Made by a program: the position numbers and the translations under genes
Shown here: positions 32,238 to 40,668 of the stretch, piece by piece
How the letters are laid out: every line of letters starts with the position of its first letter
How positions within the stretch are numbered: position 1 is the first letter of the stretch
The notes under the pieces: generated by a model
Database searches by the model: none
Told to the model about the DNA's origin: nothing
The model's input: only the letters and a program-made list of their open reading frames with translations
Source of the DNA: CAYYKK01 sp046351395
GTDB taxonomy: Bacteria > Myxococcota_A > Polyangia > Polyangiales > Polyangiaceae
Reading direction: 5' to 3'
DNA length: 64,000 nucleotides
Assembly (NCBI GenBank): GCA_046351395.1
Contig: JAXLYP010000007.1
Coordinates: forward strand, 186,001 to 250,000

Positions 32238-34546
32238 GCAAGCCGGGTTTTCGCGTGTACTTCGTGCCGCATGGCCCCGACGGGGAGGGGAGGCGGCTCC
32301 TCGTCGGCATCCTGATGCGCACCTGGGACGCGATGTTCGACAAGGCTCCGCCGTCCGCGATCGGTGCCACCGAGGAGGACGTCCTCGAGGACCTCGAGCG
32401 CGAGATGCTCGAGCGCGTCGCGCGCGGCGAGGACGAGATCGAGCGGTACCTCTGGAGAGAGGACTTCACCGTCCACGAGGTGAACATCGTCGCGCACCCG
32501 CTCACCACGGTGAAAAAGCGCCCCGTCATCGGGAAGCAGCCCATCCCGATTCGACTGCAATATGCGGCGTGTCGCCTCGCGGACGGCGGGTTCCGCGTCG
32601 CCCTGCCGCGCTTCGGTGGGTTCTTCATCCTCGAGGATCTCTCCTTGGCGGCCGAGGTGCTCCGCGCCGCCGTGTCGTCGTGGCTCTCCGGCGCCGCGCC
32701 CCGGGAGCTCTACGACTTTCGCTCCGAGGGGACCGAGTGGGTGCGCGCGTTCCGGCCTGCGCTCCTCGATCGGGCGCCCCCGGCCGCGGAGGACGACGAG
32801 AGCGCATCGTTCCCGGAGCTCTCGCGCGTCGCGGACGATCTCGTCGCGCGCGCGAAGAAGGACCGCCTCGGGCCGATCGTGGGCGAGTTCCCCGCGCTCG
32901 CCGAGGTGCTCGGCCTCTCGGGCAAGACGGGGCTGCTCCCGTCCCTCCTCGTCGTCGGACCGGAGGGCGCCGGCAAGTCGACGTTCGTGCGGCGCCTCGC
33001 GCGCGCCTACGCGAAGGGCGCGCTCCCGAAGGACGTGCGCGCGCCGCGCGTCTGGTCCACGACCGCCGACCGCATCATCGCGGGGATGGTGTACCTCGGC
33101 ATGTGGCAGGAGCGCTGCCTCACGCTGATCCACGAGCTCGGCGGGGAGGGGGACTACCTGCACGTCGGCGAGCTCGGCGCGTTCCTCGAGCCGCAGCCGG
33201 ACGGAACGTCGATCGCCGAGATGTTCGACGGTCCGGTCGCGGCGGGTCAGCTGAGCCTCATCGCCGAGTGCACGCCGGCCGAGCTCGTGCGGGCGACGCG
33301 CGTCTTCCCATCGTTCGTCGCGCGGTTCAAGGTCGTCCGGATCGACGCGCTGACGCCCGCGTCGACGCTCGCGCTCGTCGGACCGTACGTCGAGCGCCGG
33401 CGCGCGCCTCCGCTCCACCCGGACGCCGCGCGAAAGCTCGTGGAGCTCGTGAGCTCGTTCGCGCGCAGCGCTGCCCTGCCGGGCAGCGTGTTCCGGTTCC
33501 TCGACTGGTTCGCGCGGCACGAGGAGTCGACGAAGCCGATCGCGGCCGCCGACACTGCGGCGACCGCGCGCGGGATCGTCCACCCGACGGACGTGACGGC
33601 GGCGTTCTCGCGGTGGTCCGGTGTCCCGCTCGACATCCTCTCGGACGACGTGTCCGCGGGCGCCGCGCACTTCGCGGATCGGCTGCGCGCGCGCGTCATC
33701 GGGCAGGACGAAGCGTGCGATGCCTGCGGCCGGGTGCTCGCGCGGTTCAAGGCGAGGCTGCACGACCCGGAGCGCCCGACCGCGTCGCTCCTCTTCGTCG
33801 GCCCCACGGGCGTCGGCAAGACGGAGCTCGCGAAGCAGCTCGCCCGCTCCACGTTCGGCGACGATCAGCGCCTCGTCCGCGTCGACATGAGCGAATACGG
33901 CACGTGGGGCGCCGCCGCGCGCCTGTCCGATGTCTCCCCGGGGGCGCGCAGCCTCGCGCGCGCGATCGCGGAGCAGCCGCTGTCGGTCGTCCTCCTCGAC
34001 GAGATCGAGAAGGCGCACCCCGAGGTGTTCGACGTGCTCCTCGGGCTGCTCGACGAGGGACGCCTCACGGACTCGGCGGGCCGGCTCGTCGATTTCCGGG
34101 GAACGATCGTCGTCATGACATCGAACCTCGGCGCGACGGACAAACGCCGGATGAGCTTCACGGGCGAGTCGGCCGCGGACTTTCAGCGCGCCGTGCGGGA
34201 TCAATTTCGACCGGAGATGCGAAATCGGATCGACTACGTCGTCGAGTTCAAGCCCCTGTCGATCGAGAGCGTCACGCGGATCGTCGACCTCGAGCTCGAC
34301 AAAGTGCAGGCGCGCACCGGACTCGTCCGGCGCGGCGTGCGGCTCGTCGCGACCAGGGAGGCGAAGGAGCGCCTCGCTGTGCTCGGGTACGAGCCCGCGC
34401 GCGGCGCGCGGCCGCTCCGGAGGGTGATCGAGGAGCTCGTCGTGGTCCCCATCGCGACCGCGCTCGCGGCGCACCCCTCGCGCCGCGGGGGCGAGGCGCG
34501 CGTCGAGGTCGAGGGCGAGGCGGTCACGGTCGGGTTCGTCGACTAG
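32234..34546 (+). CDS. Clp-like double AAA+ ATPase C, short form
   Basis: A 770-residue paralogue starting at GTG 32234, overlapping the previous stop by four bases. The N-domain (about 1-190) resembles those of A and B. AAA1 has Walker A GPEGAGKST (about 242), the block IIAGMVYLGMWQER and a degenerate Walker B (LHVGELGAF). AAA2 is intact (GPTGVGKTE about 523, LLDEIEKAHP about 590, NRID, GARPLRR) and also lacks GYVG (MSEYGTWGAAARLSDVSP). Unlike A and B it ends right after AAA2. The operon order A-B-C with coupling suggests a hetero-oligomeric assembly; the substrate is unknown. Confidence 0.85.
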   Translation: MSKPGFRVYFVPHGPDGEGRRLLVGILMRTWDAMFDKAPPSAIGATEEDVLEDLEREMLERVARGEDEIERYLWREDFTVHEVNIVAHPLTTVKKRPVIGKQPIPIRLQYAACRLADGGFRVALPRFGGFFILEDLSLAAEVLRAAVSSWLSGAAPRELYDFRSEGTEWVRAFRPALLDRAPPAAEDDESASFPELSRVADDLVARAKKDRLGPIVGEFPALAEVLGLSGKTGLLPSLLVVGPEGAGKSTFVRRLARAYAKGALPKDVRAPRVWSTTADRIIAGMVYLGMWQERCLTLIHELGGEGDYLHVGELGAFLEPQPDGTSIAEMFDGPVAAGQLSLIAECTPAELVRATRVFPSFVARFKVVRIDALTPASTLALVGPYVERRRAPPLHPDAARKLVELVSSFARSAALPGSVFRFLDWFARHEESTKPIAAADTAATARGIVHPTDVTAAFSRWSGVPLDILSDDVSAGAAHFADRLRARVIGQDEACDACGRVLARFKARLHDPERPTASLLFVGPTGVGKTELAKQLARSTFGDDQRLVRVDMSEYGTWGAAARLSDVSPGARSLARAIAEQPLSVVLLDEIEKAHPEVFDVLLGLLDEGRLTDSAGRLVDFRGTIVVMTSNLGATDKRRMSFTGESAADFQRAVRDQFRPEMRNRIDYVVEFKPLSIESVTRIVDLELDKVQARTGLVRRGVRLVATREAKERLAVLGYEPARGARPLRRVIEELVVVPIATALAAHPSRRGGEARVEVEGEAVTVGFVD

Positions 34547-34684
34547 CGCGTTTCCGAATCGGCGGCTGCGGCGCGCCCCACAGGCACAGCGGAGCCGAGG
34601 GGCGACGTCGAGCTCGGTCGCGGCGGCCGAACTCTGAGCAAGAAAGACTTGGTTGCTCGAGGATTTTCGGCCTAGGGTCCCGGG

Positions 34685-35704
34685 ATGCAAGCCAAGAAGC
34701 GCCCTGCGATCTACGGAGCCCTCTTCGCCGCCGCCTTCGCGGGCGTGGCCGCTGCCTCGTCGTGCGCGACGACCCCGGACGAGTTCGGTGGCGCGGTCGG
34801 TGCGACCGCTTCGAGCGGCTCGAAGGGCTCGAGCAGCAGCACCAAGGCGAGCTCGACGACGAACGCGAGCTCGACGAACGCGGCGAGCACGTCCGCGGAC
34901 GCGAGCTCGAGCACGGACGCGGCGAGCTCGAGCACGGACGCGGCGAGCTCCTCCGTATCGGCCTCCTCGGCGAGCAGCACCGCCGCGAGCACGACCGCCG
35001 GGAGCACGACCGGCGCGACCACGTCGAGCTCGAGCTCTACGGGCGGCGGCACGACGTGCACCGAAATCACCGCGGGGAATTTCTGGGGAGTCATCGCGGA
35101 CCCGGCGGGTGGGGCGCTCTACCGCGCGCTGAGCGCGCCGAACTACGACGGGGCCACCGCGGACATCCTGAACGTCGAGTTCTACGCGGGCGGCACGTTC
35201 AACGGCCAGAACACGGGCACGTTCGATCTGTCGATGGGCGGGGACGACAACTACGAGACCTGCTCCCGCTGCGTCCGCGGCATCAGCGACGTGGTCTCGG
35301 GCACGAGCAAGCAGTTCTTCCAGCAGTCGGGGACCATGACGATCCCAGCCGGATCGATGCACCTCAACGGGACGATCAACGCCACCCTGACCGACGTGAC
35401 GTTGATCGAGGTGACGATCGATCCGAACACGTTCGTGTCCACGCCGGTGCCGAACGGCGCCTGCCTCCACATCGCCTCGGCCAATGTCGCGGCGACGGTC
35501 CCGGCGGCAGCTCCGGCCGCGTGGACCTGCAACGACGCGTTCTTCCTCGATGGCCAGGACTGCGACTGCGGCTGCGGCGTCTTCGACCCGGACTGCGTCA
35601 CCCCGGAGGCCGGCGCGTGCGGCTTCTGCGACGACACCGGCTCCTGCAGCGCGACGGCGTGCCCGGGCACCATCAACGCGTCGAACAACGCGATCTGCCC
35701 CTGA
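34685..35704 (+). CDS. Secreted Ser/Thr-rich, Cys-rich lipoprotein
   Basis: A 339-residue protein with a signal peptide and a lipobox-like ASSC. A long Ser/Thr/Ala linker (about 40-120), encoded by short direct repeats near 34900-34945, leads to a globular domain. This has paired cysteines (ETCSRC) and a C-terminal block CDCGCGVFDPDC that is frequent in myxobacterial secreted proteins. No enzymatic motif recognised. It starts 138 bases after the Clp-like operon, probably with its own promoter, though none is clear. Confidence 0.7.
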   Translation: MQAKKRPAIYGALFAAAFAGVAAASSCATTPDEFGGAVGATASSGSKGSSSSTKASSTTNASSTNAASTSADASSSTDAASSSTDAASSSVSASSASSTAASTTAGSTTGATTSSSSSTGGGTTCTEITAGNFWGVIADPAGGALYRALSAPNYDGATADILNVEFYAGGTFNGQNTGTFDLSMGGDDNYETCSRCVRGISDVVSGTSKQFFQQSGTMTIPAGSMHLNGTINATLTDVTLIEVTIDPNTFVSTPVPNGACLHIASANVAATVPAAAPAAWTCNDAFFLDGQDCDCGCGVFDPDCVTPEAGACGFCDDTGSCSATACPGTINASNNAICP

Positions 35705-35852
35705 TCGACATCCCTCCGACCCGCCGACGTTCGGAGGCGTGCGGGCGCGCTCGACTTCCTTTGGAGCGAGCGCGCCGCCGACGAGCACCGGCCGGGCTCG
35801 GTGCTCGGAGCCTTCACGCAGCGCGAGGCGCTCGATGGCGCGCGGCAGCGCG

Positions 35853-37445
35853 TCAGCGATAGAGCTCGGAGCCGAGCTTCTGCTCGAGCGCGCGGAGCTG
35901 CTCCGCGGGGAGCGAGAGGCCCGACACGTTCGCGCGTGTGAGCTTCGGTAGTCCGAGGAGCGGGCCCGCATCGGTCACCTTCGACTCGTAGAGCATCACG
36001 CGGGCGAGCGCAGGGAGGCCCGCGAGCGGCGTGAGGTCTGCGACGGGCGTCTCTGCGATCGACAGCTCCTCGAGCGCGCGCATGCCGCGCGCGACCTCGA
36101 TGGAGGCGACGGCCGTCTCTCGGACGTGGAGCTCCACCATTCGCGTGAGGCCAGCGATCGGCGCCAGATCGGCGACCGAGGTGGCCGACAGGTCGAGCGC
36201 GCGGAGGTTCGTGAGGCCCGAGAGCGGAGTCAGATCGCTGATCTTCGCGAACGAGAGGTCGAGCCGCGTGAGCGTGGGGATCCCGGCGAGGAACGAGAAG
36301 TCGGACGCGCGCGCCCCCGGCACCTCGAGCGTGAGGAGATGAGGTAGCGTCGCGAGGGCCGACAGATCCTCGGCCTCGAGGTGGCGCAAATGGACGACCT
36401 CGAGCGCGTGGAACGGCGTGAGCGCCGAGGCCGACGCGAGCCGCGGGGTGTCCGTCGAGAGCTCTCTCAGCCCACGGCACGCGCGGAGCGCGTCGATGGC
36501 CCGGTCGTCGATCACGCCGAGGCCCACGCGCGTGAGCGCGCATGGGGCCGGGAGCGGCGTCGACAGCTCCACCTCGCCGATCAGCGTCTCGACGTGCGCG
36601 AGGAAGCGCGCCGCCTCACTCGACCCGAGGCGCGCCGTCGTGTTCTCTCCTGCCGCGTCGAGGTACCGCACGTTCGGCAGGTCGTCGAACGGGAGGGACT
36701 CGAGGAGCGGCGTGTCCTCCGCGCCGTCGCCCGGCTCGAGCGCGAGCGCCTCGAGGGAGGGGAACCGCGCGAGCTCCGCGAGCGACCCCGGAAGCCGGAT
36801 GCTCGACGCGAGCCCGAACACGCGCGTGCGCACGCTGTCGTCCGCGGCCAGCGCGGCGAGCTCGTCGTCGCCCCGGCACGGCTCGTCGCGGTGCGATCGG
36901 TAGAGGCACCCGGTCAGGTAGAACCGCGGCGCGGCGAGCGACCGCAGACAACCCACGACCGACTTCGTGATCGCGCTGTCGAACGAGAGCAGGAGCCGCT
37001 TCGGCTTCCCCTTGAGCACCGCGGCGCGGAGGGCCTCGCCGCACAGGCTCGGTTCGTCGAGCTCGATCGCGGTGTCCTCGAGCGAGAGCTGGGCGAGCTG
37101 GAGATCGTGAAGGTCGGGTACCTGCCGGAGCATCGCGCCGTCGAGCCTCACCCAGCTCGCGCCCTTGTCCCCGAGCATCGAGAGCAGCCGCGGCTCGGGG
37201 AGCTTCACCCACCCGAGCTTCCCGCTCACGCCGGGGTGAAAGGTGATCGAGAGATCGAACCCCGGCGCCGGAGCGGTCGCTCCGCGTGAAACGGTGGCCT
37301 GCGCCGAGGGGAGGGCCGCCGAGCTCGAGTCCGGGGGCGATGATCCCGCGCACCCCGCAGCGATCGCGAAGACGAGCGAGGCCGCCGACCGAAGGCGTGG
37401 GGCCGACCGGTACGGCGCGGGTCGGCGGAGCGTCGTGTCCACCAT
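35853..37445 (-). CDS. Leucine-rich repeat lipoprotein
   Basis: A 530-residue protein with a signal peptide and lipobox AAGC (near residue 32). From about 120 to the C-terminus it is built of leucine-rich repeats. The last six or so are regular internalin-like 22-residue units (LTPLSGLTNLRALDLSATS, VADLAPIAGLTRMVELHV). LRR lipoproteins bind other proteins at the cell surface. It is divergent from the small secreted ORF at 37507, with 61 bases between starts. Confidence 0.85.
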   Translation of the reverse strand: MVDTTLRRPAPYRSAPRLRSAASLVFAIAAGCAGSSPPDSSSAALPSAQATVSRGATAPAPGFDLSITFHPGVSGKLGWVKLPEPRLLSMLGDKGASWVRLDGAMLRQVPDLHDLQLAQLSLEDTAIELDEPSLCGEALRAAVLKGKPKRLLLSFDSAITKSVVGCLRSLAAPRFYLTGCLYRSHRDEPCRGDDELAALAADDSVRTRVFGLASSIRLPGSLAELARFPSLEALALEPGDGAEDTPLLESLPFDDLPNVRYLDAAGENTTARLGSSEAARFLAHVETLIGEVELSTPLPAPCALTRVGLGVIDDRAIDALRACRGLRELSTDTPRLASASALTPFHALEVVHLRHLEAEDLSALATLPHLLTLEVPGARASDFSFLAGIPTLTRLDLSFAKISDLTPLSGLTNLRALDLSATSVADLAPIAGLTRMVELHVRETAVASIEVARGMRALEELSIAETPVADLTPLAGLPALARVMLYESKVTDAGPLLGLPKLTRANVSGLSLPAEQLRALEQKLGSELYR

Positions 37446-37506
37446 CGGCGCACTCTACATCGGCGCGGGATCGCGGGACCACGGACACGAAGATCGCGTA
37501 GCCACC

Positions 37507-37698
37507 ATGCTCGCCGCTCGGCTCTTCGCGCTCCCGATCGCGCTCGCGCTCACGGCCTCGCCCGCGCTCGCCACTCGAGGCGCGGCCTCGTCGGTCGCGG
37601 ACGGGGCGAAGAAGGCCAGGAAGGGGAGCGTCACGAAGAAGCGTGACGCGGTGGCGCTCGTCCGCGATCGCCTCTCGGCGCTCCAAGGAAGACTCTAA
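37507..37698 (+). CDS. Small secreted basic protein
   Basis: A 63-residue ORF with a convincing signal peptide (LFALPIALALTASPALA) and a mature part of about 40 residues rich in Lys and Arg (DGAKKARKGSVTKKRD). No family recognised. The stop TAA overlaps the stop of the convergent beta-helix gene by three bases. The short length makes the call tentative, but the signal peptide and third-position GC support it. Confidence 0.5.
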   Translation: MLAARLFALPIALALTASPALATRGAASSVADGAKKARKGSVTKKRDAVALVRDRLSALQGRL

Positions 37699-39041
37699 GG
37701 AGGAGAGCCGACCTCGAATGCGCCGAGGTCGGGCGCGCCGCTCCGCGCGAAGCCGTTGAAGTCGGTCGTCGGTGCGGAGTGTCCGGCGAACGAGGCGATC
37801 CCCGCGTCGATCGCCGGCGCACCTGGCGCGAGGCGGAAGTCCCCGGCTGCCGCGCCCACGAAGAGGCCGTCGAGCGCGGCCACGTCGAGGTTGTTCGACG
37901 TCATCGGCGCGGTCTCGTCGATGACGAACCCCCCCTCGGCGTTCGCCGCGAAGAGGTCGTTGAAGAGGACGTGGCCGCCGCCGTCCTCGCTCATCTTCAC
38001 GCCAGATCCCTTGTTTCCGACGAACGTGTCGTTGATGAACACGTCGCCCTTCGGGCCCTCCGCCGCGTCGATCGCGAAGCCGCGCACGCCGTGCCGACCG
38101 TTGTTCGCGAACACGTTGTCGACGAACGTCGACCCCTGCACGCCGTCCATGTTGAAGCCGTTGACCGCGTTCGACGCGATCAGGTTCCGCTCGAAGAGGT
38201 GACCGGTCTGGATCCCGTCGCCGCCGACGGACGCGTCCCCGTTGAAGTGGATCCCGTTGCCCGCGTTGCCCACGAAGCGGTTGCCCCGCACGACGACGTT
38301 GTCGGTCCCCGCGTTCGCGAGGTAGACGCCGTTGCCGTTGCCGTTCTCCTGCTCGAGCACGTTGTCGTGGATGGAGTTCCCCTCGAGCAGGAGCCCCTCG
38401 GCCTCGGAGAGGTAGAGTCCGGACGGGCTGCACCCGCTCACGTCGTTGAACCGGAACGCGAGCCCGTGCATCGGCGCGTCGGGGGTCGCCCCGCGCGCAG
38501 CGACGCAGGCGTAGTCGTAGTCGTACGGCTGGGGCTGCCCGCTCCCCTTCACGACGAACCCCTCGATCGTGATGTAGCCCGCGTTCTCGATGCGGATGAA
38601 GTTGTGCGACCCCGCCTCCGCGCTCGTCAGCGTCACGCCGACCTCCGCCTTGATCTCGATGCGCGCGCTCGCCGTCCCGCTCGTCTCGACGCGGAAGCCG
38701 CCGTAGGCGCCCGCGAACACGAGCACGGTGTCGCCGGGCGCGGTCGCGTCGACCGCCTCTTGGATCGAGGGGTACTCCGCGCTCGGCCCCGGCGTGTCGT
38801 CGACGCACCGGATCTCGGGCGCCGCGCAGCTCGCGGGATCGAACATCGTCATCCCGCCGCTGGAGCTCGAGGACGTGGGGCCGCTCGCCGTCCCCATGCT
38901 CCCGCTGCTCGTGGGGGTGGACGTGGACCCCGTCGAGGCGCTGGTCCCGCCGCCGGCGCTCGTCGTCGCCGCATCGTCACACGCGCCGGCTGCGAGGGCC
39001 CCGACGCCCACCAGCACGAAGAGCAAGCTTCCTCGAATCAT
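37695..39041 (-). CDS. Right-handed beta-helix lipoprotein
   Basis: A 448-residue protein with a signal peptide, lipobox AAGAC and a Ser/Thr linker. From about residue 85 it has the NosD/pectate-lyase-type start YPSIQEAVDATAPGDTVLV. Many parallel beta-helix turns follow (NFIRIENAGYITIEGFVV, NVVVRGNRFVGNAGNGIHF). Such proteins bind or cleave polysaccharides; no catalytic residues can be assigned. The tail reads DFNGFARSGAPDLGAFEVG, a common ending of this group. Its ATG faces the DUF4337 gene 76 bases away. Confidence 0.82.
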   Translation of the reverse strand: MIRGSLLFVLVGVGALAAGACDDAATTSAGGGTSASTGSTSTPTSSGSMGTASGPTSSSSSGGMTMFDPASCAAPEIRCVDDTPGPSAEYPSIQEAVDATAPGDTVLVFAGAYGGFRVETSGTASARIEIKAEVGVTLTSAEAGSHNFIRIENAGYITIEGFVVKGSGQPQPYDYDYACVAARGATPDAPMHGLAFRFNDVSGCSPSGLYLSEAEGLLLEGNSIHDNVLEQENGNGNGVYLANAGTDNVVVRGNRFVGNAGNGIHFNGDASVGGDGIQTGHLFERNLIASNAVNGFNMDGVQGSTFVDNVFANNGRHGVRGFAIDAAEGPKGDVFINDTFVGNKGSGVKMSEDGGGHVLFNDLFAANAEGGFVIDETAPMTSNNLDVAALDGLFVGAAAGDFRLAPGAPAIDAGIASFAGHSAPTTDFNGFARSGAPDLGAFEVGSPP

Positions 39042-39117
39042 GGCCTCGCATTATCGCCGGCCAAAGCCCTCGGGTCGCTCTTGTTTTCGCCGAGGGAATC
39101 CTCGACCCTCCGGCGTC

Positions 39118-39783
39118 GTGGGAGACATCGCAGAGGCGCTCGGCGACGCCGTCGAGAAGGCGCGCGCATCGAAGGCCAAGACCGGCGGGGAGGGGCAGCC
39201 GGACAAAGACGCGGAAAAAGAGGCGAGCGAGTCCCGCCTCAACACGATCATCGCCGCGTGCGTCGCCATCGCGGCGACGTTCATGGCGATCTGCAACGTG
39301 AAGGACGGCAACGTCTGCCAGGCGATCGCGCAGGCGCAGACGAAGAGCGTGGACGCGTGGTCGTACTATCAGGCGAAGGGGACCAAGGAGAACCTCGCCG
39401 AGCTGACGGTCGACCAGCTCACGATCCAGCGCGACCTCGGCGCCGCGACCGCAGCGCCCGAGGCGAAGAAGCTCCTCGACGACAAGATCGCCGAGTACGC
39501 CGCGAAGGCGCAGAAGTACGCAGGCGAGAAGGCGGAGATCAAGAAGCAGGCGGAGGACTACGAGAAGTCGGTGGACGAGCTCAACATCCACGACGATCAG
39601 TTCGACATGGCGGAGGCCGCCATCTCGATCGGCATCGCCCTCTTCGGCGTCACCGCGCTCACGCAGAAGAAGTGGCTCCTCGTCATCGGGCTCGTGTTCG
39701 CTGGCTTCGGCGTCTTCCTGGGCGTCGCCGGCTTCGCGGGCTGGAGCATCCACCCGGACTTCCTCGCGAAGCTCCTCAGCTGA
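39118..39783 (+). CDS. DUF4337 membrane protein
   Basis: A 221-residue protein from GTG 39118; an in-frame ATG at 39040 would add a low-complexity Arg-rich lead. The pattern fits DUF4337: acidic start DIAEALGDAVEKARA, a membrane helix (about 43-60, IIAACVAIAATFMAI), then VDAWSYYQAKGTKE, a coiled coil (about 100-165), and a C-terminal membrane pair (about 180-215). Role unknown; probably an inner-membrane protein with a periplasmic or cytoplasmic coiled-coil loop. Confidence 0.8.
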   Translation: MGDIAEALGDAVEKARASKAKTGGEGQPDKDAEKEASESRLNTIIAACVAIAATFMAICNVKDGNVCQAIAQAQTKSVDAWSYYQAKGTKENLAELTVDQLTIQRDLGAATAAPEAKKLLDDKIAEYAAKAQKYAGEKAEIKKQAEDYEKSVDELNIHDDQFDMAEAAISIGIALFGVTALTQKKWLLVIGLVFAGFGVFLGVAGFAGWSIHPDFLAKLLS

Positions 39784-39837
39784 CCGAGCGCGACGCGGCT
39801 CGCGGAGCCCGCGGCGGATCCACGAAGGACACGACGA

Positions 39838-40531
39838 TGACCGAAGAAGAAGGCCCAATCTCCGGGCGCGTGCGCTCCCGCTCCCGCGCGCGCGCGCTCG
39901 TCGCAGGCTCGACGGGCCTCGTGGGCGCGCGCGTCACGGACTCCTCGCGAGCCGGGCGGAGGTCACCGCGCTCGTTCAGACGCCGAAGGGGCGCGAAGGC
40001 GTGAACGAGCTCGTGTTCGACTACGAGAGCGACGAGGCGTACGAGGCGCTCGAGCGCGAGGCCTACGATCTCGTGTTCCTCTGCCTCGGGACGACGAGGA
40101 AGAAGGCAGGGAGCGACGAGGCGTTCCGACGTGTGGACCTCGACTACCCGTCGCGCGTCCTCGATGCGGTCGCTCGAGGCGCCCGCGCCATCGGGCTCGT
40201 CTCGTCGGTCGGCGCCGAGAGCGGTCGCGGCCTCTATCTGGGCACCAAGCTCGAGCTCGAGAGGCGCGTCGTCGCAACCGGCGTTCGCTACGTCATCGCC
40301 CGTCCCTCGTTCCTCGTCGGCTCGCGCGAGGAGTTCCGCCTCGGGGAGCGCATCGGTCTCGCGACCGTGGCCCCCGTGCTCAAGGGGCTCGGCGCGCTCG
40401 CGACCGGGATGAAGAAATACGCGCCCATTCGCGCCGAGGACGTCGCCGCGGCGCTCGTCCACGCGATGCTCGCCGACGGCGGCAGCGTCGTCCTCGAGGG
40501 CAAAGCGCTCTTCGACGCAGCGACGCCCTGA
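39838..40531 (+). pseudogene. NAD(P)-binding oxidoreductase (HTATIP2/YwnB-like), frameshifted
   Basis: ATG 39838 opens a frame with the Rossmann motif LVAGSTGLVGARVT, then loses coding character near 39936. One frame over the sequence continues naturally (LLASRAEVTALVQTPKGRE, then LVFLCLGTTRKKAGS, FRRVDLDY and ARPSFLVGSR) to the stop at 40531. Inserting one base at about 39936 gives a complete protein of about 230 residues. An isolated reading from GTG 40001 would lack the dinucleotide-binding loop. These are SDR-like reductases acting on unknown substrates. Assembly indel and real mutation are both possible. Confidence 0.65.
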
Positions 40532-40580
40532 CAGCGACCCCACGCGTCGGCGACGGCCCCGTCCTAGGGCCCCGCCCCGC

Positions 40581-40659
40581 GCCGTGATGCGCGTGCACGC
40601 GCATCGACAGCGAGGAACACTACTTCGCGACGCGCGCCGCGATGCCCGTGCATCACGGC
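40581..40659. terminator. Palindromic intergenic element between convergent genes
   Basis: Contains a perfect 20-base palindrome (40586-40605) and a ten-base inverted repeat, GCCGTGATGC at 40581-40590 and GCATCACGGC at 40650-40659. It separates the convergent oxidoreductase and glutathione peroxidase genes, so a bidirectional terminator is the simplest role. No long T-run is present. Confidence 0.45.
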
Positions 40660-40668
40660 CGAGCAGGA

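Noticed and set aside
32159..35971. Second long minus-strand frame (1270 codons) across the third Clp-like gene and the following lipoprotein
   Set aside because: Same signature of compositional artefact; it spans two well-supported plus-strand genes and an intergenic region.
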